Below are positions 58,431 through 64,000 of a stretch of DNA of 64,000 nucleotides, piece by piece. The position numbers were made by a program, and so were the translations under genes. Position 1 is the stretch's first letter; each line of letters opens with the position of its first letter. Source of the stretch: Cystobasidiopsis lactophilus (Eukaryota > Basidiomycota > Agaricostilbomycetes > Agaricostilbales > Chionosphaeraceae); contig BCIO01000001.1 in the NCBI GenBank assembly GCA_001599975.1, forward strand, positions 124,001 through 188,000, given 5' to 3'. The notes beneath the pieces are model-generated. The model did no database searches. It saw only the letters and a list, made by a program, of their open reading frames with translations, and was not told where the DNA came from.

Positions 58431-58687
58431 GGCAAGCAACCAACAAACGACGGTCTGGAGCCTAAAGGTGCCAATCCAGTCGGGCCTTCACGTCGGCTTG
58501 GCCGCAATGAAAGAGCGGAATCCGTTCAAGACTCGAGTCTCATTCAGGCATTGAGCAGAAAACTCAAAAGCCAGCGCCAGGGAGGCAGCCATCGCGGACG
58601 TTTAGGAGCACTCAGCGGCGTCGGCGCGTGATTTCAGGGGCCCGCGGCGGTGGCAATCCGCCACTCCTGGTCTCGCTGTTGGAGCTT
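58431..58687 (-). repeat. Duplicated upstream block, copy near member 3
   Basis: About 257 bp, nearly identical to 60491-60754. It lies 40 bp from the start codon of member 3, while the other copy lies about 190 bp from that of member 4. The match is far better than between the coding regions, so it was copied or homogenised recently. Confidence 0.85.
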
Positions 58688-59060
58688 GGTTCAGGAAGCA
58701 CCAAAGATGAGGCTCAAGAAGGAGTAGTGCAGATGATATACAAGCGAGCGAGAAAGCAGATACGACATTCGGTCTCAGTGGCAGGGATGAAGACAGCGCA
58801 AGATTCCAAGCTCTTGCTTCTGCAAATGGCTGAAATTTGAAATGAAAAAGACAGCTGGAGGAAGGTGGCTGACGAGACGAAGAGAACGAGGCATGAGGCG
58901 AACGGTGGCATGCTTTGGTCAAGAGGAGAAATAGTGGACCGCGGAGGGGAGGCTTGGACAGGTGGCAAAGTAGGCCGGCCAGGATCTGCTACAAAGGTGC
59001 AGCCGGCCACAACAATCAGGTGCGTCATGGTAGCTATCGCCGCAAACAATGGTGCGTACA

Positions 59061-60304
59061 TCAAGCGGACGAGATCGGGGCGGATTTGTTTTCGACTTTG
59101 ACGTGGACTTGGAGGGGACAAATGTTGTCTGGGAAAACCCATCTGATGCTGCAGGTCCCTTGTAGTATATCACCTGTGATCTTCTCTTCCATCTCCTTGA
59201 TGGGAGCTTCGATCCGCCCATCCAATGCGAACTTCTCGGTCCGCTTGCGAATTCTTTCCAACACCGGTGGCTCGACAACATTCGGGAACAGAGTCCACGC
59301 CAGAGGATTGGAGAGTTTGGGCTGAAACCTTTCAGTGACGAAGGGAAACTTGGGGTTGATCTGCCCGGGGTGGCGCGCCTGATAGGCGATCTTCGCAAGC
59401 GCGACTTCGGCTTGCTCTTCAAAAGTGTCGCCTCCAAAGGTATGGGCCTGTAGGAAACGACGTCAGGACTTACAAAGCTCGCTCAGGATGCAAGGGAGGC
59501 CGGCCGCACCTCGCGAAAGGTTAAATGCGGCTGCAGCTTCAGCTTGCCGTGACCAGCAGTACGTGATCGAGACTCCCATGTCACAAATTCTCCCTTAAAA
59601 CATTCAGCAAATTTTGACTTGCGTTCCGAAAGCTCTTGGTTCGTTGGCGCGTGGGAGCCGTGGGAGTGGATCAATACGTAGGTTGGAGATTTGCCGGAAT
59701 GATCCAAGTGGCTCATATACACGATGAGCATGCGCTTGTTGACTTCTCCTTCCACTGAAGGAACAACAAGCAGGGTCAGCTGGCTCAAATTCTGTCAAAC
59801 GAATCAGTGAGCGGCACTAAGCGGGCGTCAACTTGTTTGACCTACGTTTGGCAGTAATGGGACCGAAGTCACATATGGTGTGTTATCTTCTTTAAACGGA
59901 AGACCGAAAGGATGACTATGACGGTAGGAGGTTGTTGGCAAAATGCGAACCACGTTGGCTTCAGCCGCGATGGTCTGCAAGTTCCATATGACCGAGAACA
60001 AGTCGAGTACTCCGAGGCCACCAACTCTGGAGGAGAGATGCGATTCATGTGGGCGAAAGTCCATGCGCGTCCTGTCGGGATCAGAGCCGTCGAAAACCAC
60101 GTCGGTGATATCGTCAAGGCGATCAGCAGAACGCAAGGGCACAGGAAAGTAGCGTCTGTGAGTCATGAGGGTGACATGGAGGTGCTTGCCGGTAGGCAGG
60201 GCTTTTTGGAGCCATTCAAGCTCGTAGGAAGCCAGCGGAGACGCCCACGAATGCTCTTCTTCGCTGGCTGCAGCGTAAGGAGCCGGCGCGGGTACTGGAG
60301 ACAT
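59061..60304 (-). CDS. Family B member 4 (subfamily 2), unknown function
   Basis: It starts MSPVPAPAPYAAASEEEHSW and has ASPLASYELEWLQKALPTGK, HLHVTLMTHRRYFPVPL, GVLDLFSVIWNLQTIAAEAN and VVRILPTTSYRHSHPFGLPF. Exon 2 gives LSQLTLLVVPSVEGEVNKRM, IVYMSHLDHSGKSPTYVLIH and SHGSHAPTN. Exon 3 opens HTFGGDTFEEQAEVALAKIA, has INPKFPFVTERFQP and ends VENKSAPISSA. It shows the best-preserved version of each signature, so it is a good reference for the subfamily. No catalytic motif known to me is present. Confidence 0.65.
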
Positions 60305-60490
60305 CAGCTAGCCAGTGCCTAGGATCTCGAGTGGCTCTCGTAGGTTAAGGACAACCAGCCAGAATGGGCCACTCCGACTTGACAATATCCAGAATCCGTC
60401 CGCATTGACGCGTAAAGGTATCCAGAATCCGTCCATAAACATGTAAAGATACTGCCGGTTGCCTCGGCAGGTATTCCGGTCAGCTTTACA

Positions 60491-60754
60491 GGCAAGCAAC
60501 CAACAATCGACGGTCTGGGCTGAGAAAGGTCACGGTGCCAATCGAGTCGGGCCTTCACGTCGGCTTGGCCGCAATGAAAGAGCGGAATCCGTTCAAGACT
60601 CAAGTCTGATTCAGGCATTGAGCAGAAAACTCAAAAGCCAGGGCCAGGGAGGCAGCCATCGCGGACGTTTAGGAGCACTCAGCGGCGCTGGCGCGTGATT
60701 TCGCTCATTGGCGGCGGTGGCAATCCGCCACTCCTGGTCTCGCTGTTGGAACTT
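60491..60754 (-). repeat. Duplicated upstream block, copy near member 4
   Basis: Partner of 58431-58687. It differs by a few substitutions and a short indel near 60703-60712. It carries GCGGCGGTGGCAATCCGCCA at its far end, an imperfect inverted repeat. Confidence 0.85.
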
Positions 60755-60891
60755 CGCGCAGTGCTCAGACAAGGCGAGGGTAACTGAGGTAGATGGTCCG
60801 AATATAGAGAGTGGTCTGGCTCAAAGAGGCTCCCCCGCAGTGTGGCTGAGCTGAATCCCCCTGAAAGGTCTTGCGCTAGTGGCAACCCTGC

Positions 60892-62145
60892 CTAACCTGC
60901 TACGGGCGTCGACTGCGCCTGCTTCACGTGGTCCAAGATCAAGTAAGGCCTTGGTGGAACGCTCGCTCCAGACCAGGTACATTGAACATGCTCAGGCGTG
61001 ATCGGTTTGGCCTTGATGCTCGCTGGCGGGATTCCACTAAGCTTGCCGGTGAGTACAAAGCGTTTAAGGTGGACGGCCATGTTGTCTTGCGTATGTTGCC
61101 CAATGGTAAAATGTTGTACCGTCTTCAAGAGACCAGTATATTGGGTAGTCACGAAGGGGAATGCGGGTTCTGAGGTGGGATGGGACGAAAGCCAGTCCAT
61201 CTTGGTGCATACCACCTCGCCTCGATCATGCTTTCCCGTGGTATGCTAGAAGTAAGCATCAGAGAAAGACGCAACAGTCATCAGCGATGATGTCGACCCA
61301 CCATTTCCTTGAAAGTGCAATATTCGACATGATGTCCATCAGAAGCTAGCTCTTCAGGTACCGCCCGCTGGAAGGGATTGGAGAAGGGCTGCAGTTCACT
61401 ATGACTTGCACGCCATTGCTCCCAGCAAGCGTGCAGCCAATCGCAGACGGCTTCGAAGCTGGTGTATCCATGATGATTCGGCGAAGGTTCAGAAGGGCCG
61501 TGCCAATGATGGGTGATAACAGAGGTCGATGATTTGGACAGAGGATGAATGCGGATTTCGTAGAGCGATGCCTCGCTGCCAGTAATCGAAGGCAGAAGGA
61601 TCAAGCCTAGGTCTTTCAAAGTTCCCATCTACAAGGAGGTAAGCGCAACGACTTCGACCGCAAATGGATGCTCCACAGACCTTAGAGAATATCGGGCAAT
61701 CAAGCAAGGGTTTGGTGCGGTCAAAGTTGTGGGGGAAGAATGCCGATGTTAAAGCTCGGACAGAGTTGACCTTGCCCCGCTCACATCGGAGATTGATAAG
61801 ATGGGCCATCATGTCGATGGCTACGACACAGCTTCCGTGAAGGGGCTCTCGAGGGCCTGAAAGAGGGATTCCCAGACGTAGAGCTAGATGGGTGGTCTGC
61901 GCGTCTCCCTTTTGCGTTAAGCCCTTCCGCGGAGCTTGCGAGTGCAGCGGAAGTCTATCAGACGAAGCACTGTAGCTCATGTACGCATCGGCATCCATGA
62001 ACTGCTGCTCAATGAGCGCGGCCGCCTTGGTGTCCAAAGGCAGATGCCATTCGTCGTCAAGAGAAACCATGGGCTTCCGGTCCTTTGCTCCCCGCGAAGG
62101 GATGCGCTGGCCTGGTCGCAACCCCTTGATACCGCGGTTTGCCAT
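60892..62145 (-). CDS. Family B member 5 (subfamily 1), unknown function
   Basis: It starts MANRGIKGLRPGQRIPSRGA, a basic head. Then come LDTKAAALIEQQFMDADAYM, SCVVAIDMMAHLINLRCERG and NSVRALTSAFFPHNFDRTKP. Exon 2 gives LGLILLPSITGSEASLYEIR and SVITHHWHGPSEPSPNHHGY. Exon 3 opens HTTGKHDRGEVVCTKMDWLS with EPAFPFVTTQY and ends HVKQAQSTPVAG. It pairs best with members 1 and 6. The frame continues upstream of the ATG for about 100 codons, but those look like leader sequence rather than protein. Confidence 0.6.
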
Positions 62146-63032
62146 CGGTCGTTGGCTGGAAAGGCAGGTCAAACCGAATTGGAATTGGTCAAGCCAAATT
62201 GGAATCCGTCTTCGAAGTTGACAGACAACTCGAGAACAACAGGACACAAAGGAATCGCTCAGGCAGTAGCCACGTCTAAACTTGCTTGTTAAGGATGAGA
62301 GTGACCAAGTTCTTTTTGAGAGGGCTAGCGGGGAAGGTCGGCAATGCCGCCTGCCAGCTGGGTCCGAGTCAGAAGGAGGCCCAACAAAGCGCAATAATCC
62401 AAGTAGCTTGCAGAGAAGGAAAGGCTGTGGACGTCGTCTCAACAATCAACATTTCGCAACAGAGAGCCAAGGCCTGCGAAAGCTGAAAAGCTTCGACTGT
62501 CTTCAGGATCGCTCTGAGCCTCTGGCTTGCATGAGCCTGGCTCTCGAGCTTGCCGTGGCCTGTTGGGACTTGAAAGCCAGGCGTACGACCAAATCAACAT
62601 CTAGTTTGAATGGCATGATGCCAAAGACAACGCCAGCGAGCAGGCCAACGTCAAAGTTGAGCAAAAGAGGCGGGCAGCGATCATGGAGAGCTCGAGGTGG
62701 CGATCCTCAACTCATGGTGTCTTGGAGGGCTGGCAAACCAGGCGTTGCCAGAAGAATGTTTTGAAGCTTCAGGGTACAATGGAAAATGCAGAGGAAGGGC
62801 AATATGCTACAAAGCCAGGCAGCGAGCCGCCTTGCATGGTCTTGTCTCAACAGATTGAGGTCAATACTGGGATGGCGAAAAAGGAAGAGAGGAAGAGAAG
62901 TAGAGCAGCTGGCCAATGGCATCCGACGACTCCTTGAGAGATGGCTAGGAGGAGCGCTAAGAGCAACCAGCGCTCAACGGCGTGTGCTCGAAAGATGCCG
63001 AGGACTCACCTGTGCGGCATGACATTGTCCCG
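62146..63032. other. Intergenic in the family B array
   Basis: About 0.9 kb upstream of member 5. Plus-strand frames here show no family resemblance. It should contain the member 5 promoter and member 6 3' end. Confidence 0.4.
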
Positions 63033-64000
63033 TTAAGCCTGAGCATGTAGGGGCCAAGGCAGTCCTTTGACAGTAAGCTTTAAATAGGGCTGCGTCTCTC
63101 CGGGCAAAAGGGGTGGCCATTTGACAACGTAACCATGCAGCGATCCGGCGTTCGTAGGTCCGTGCGCTTCCAGGACGCCATTCCACTCACTGCCAGTGAG
63201 CCCCGTCAGAAGGAACCGCACAAGGCAGCGCTTCAGACGATTCTGCGTTGCGCGTTCAATATGATGAGTCTCAATCGTGCGGCCAAGCAACGGGATTCGG
63301 CTTGTAGTGCTAGTCTTAGACGTGACGAAAGGAAACGTAGGCAAGGGATTGTCCGGATGCTCGGCACACCACAACAACTTGCCGGCCGTGACTTCCCCGA
63401 AGTCTTGAGTGCCAAAGGTGTGCTTATCGGCAAAGAAATGAGCTTCAGATTGCAATATTCTCATCAGCTGAAAGACGCACCATTTCCTTTGTCTCAATCT
63501 TGAACTTCTTGCTGTCGAAAGGATTGGAAAGTGAGGACAAAGCTGGGCTTTTGGCGACTTCGGCTTTGTGCCACGCCTCCCACTCTCCTAGCAGCCAGAG
63601 GCGTAGCGGTTCAAAGGAAGCGACATCATGGTGTTTGGGATCGAAGGTAGAGGGACCGTGAGAGTGGTGCACGATAGCGGTACACTGCACGTGAGGAGAG
63701 AAGTACACCGCGTAGGCGGAGATGAATTGCTTCCCAAGCGAAAGGATGAACGAAACGTTGGGTTTGCTGATGTCCATCTAACCAACTGTTTTCAGTTTTG
63801 CTTGCGCTCGATACACGGGCAACCCACCCCAGACCAGATTTCGCTCAAAGAGACAATACCTCTACCGTTGGGCGGGAAGACGGTCGTCGGAACAACACGG
63901 AGACCATGAGAGGCCGAGGAGCGATGATTTTTGTAATTGATGAGCAGGCCCAGAGCGTCGAGCGCGGCAATTGGCGGGCCGATCAACGGAAGGAGGCCCA
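63033..64000 (-). CDS. Family B member 6 (subfamily 1), partial, start outside the window
   Basis: The window ends inside its first exon, which shows PLIGPPIAALDALGLLINYK and GLRVVPTTVFPPNGRG. Exon 2 gives MDISKPNVSFILSLGKQFIS and AIVHHSHGPSTFDPKHHD; exon 3 HTFGTQDFGEVTAGKLLWCA with PLPTFPFVTSK, ending GLPWPLHAQA. It combines the D-A-L-G-L-L-I-N helix of subfamily 1 with a V-V-P-T-T-V-F strand like that of subfamily 2, so it links the two. The array probably continues past the window edge. Confidence 0.55.

Noticed and set aside
61489-62445. Long N-terminal extension of family B member 5 above the ATG at 62145
   Set aside because: The open frame has no upstream ATG and the extra stretch is unlike the other members; it is probably promoter and leader.
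43514-64000. Families A and B as endogenised virus genes or a capsid-bearing element
   Set aside because: All copies carry several short spliceosomal introns at fixed places. No polymerase, protease, capsid-like or integrase motif and no terminal repeats are visible.

Overview
This window is nuclear DNA of a fungus, almost certainly a basidiomycete. Genes are close-packed and moderately GC-rich. Nearly every one is cut by several short introns (about 45-100 nt, mostly GT(G/A)AGY...YAG). Recognisable housekeeping proteins have clear fungal orthologues, and a triplet of seven-helix proteins looks like a basidiomycete DUF6533-type family. Pucciniomycotina is my best guess, but nothing in the sequence proves it. 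I saw no rRNA, tRNA, CRISPR array, LTR element or DNA transposon.

Layout. 0-6 kb: a TTDN1/MPLKIP-like RGG microprotein, an ALE1-type lysophospholipid acyltransferase, an atypical SDR and a many-exon gene of unknown function. 7.2-10.2 kb: a tandem pair of unknown paralogues (family C). 10.3-17 kb: the nucleolar GTPase NUG1, an unknown (perhaps broken) gene, a decayed second NUG1 copy and TRM6. The decayed NUG1 lies tail to tail with TRM6, and the intact copy carries a scrap of the TRM6 tail, so the NUG1/TRM6 junction was duplicated. 17-27.3 kb: a BIRC6/UBE2O-like E2 sharing a 60-bp divergent promoter with TRM6, a Ser/Thr-rich membrane protein, two secretory proteins (one a cysteine-rich effector candidate), the splicing factor CUS2/Tat-SF1 and dephospho-CoA kinase. 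27.6-32.7 kb: an identical copied scrap of the 14-3-3 gene, a MYND-finger gene, the 14-3-3 gene and a GFA-domain protein. 33-39.5 kb: three tandem seven-helix membrane proteins. 40-43.3 kb: UBLCP1 phosphatase and the AAA+ ATPase RVB2.

43.5-64 kb is the accessory part. Three tandem paralogues (family A) carry an N-terminal S/N-T-D-M-E-L-D-D motif, which I read as a remote nucleoside-hydrolase-like fold. The GYP7 Rab-GAP gene follows. Then come at least six same-strand paralogues (family B, the last running off the window) in two subfamilies, with conserved H-x-H-G and F-P-F-V-T signatures that I cannot place in any known family. Families A, B and C and the seven-helix triplet all show tandem birth and divergence. 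The housekeeping genes between them act in ribosome assembly, tRNA methylation, splicing, CoA synthesis, signalling and vesicle traffic, with no shared pathway.

Gene spans run from start codon to stop codon and include introns. Splice sites were inferred by eye from consensus and reading-frame continuity.
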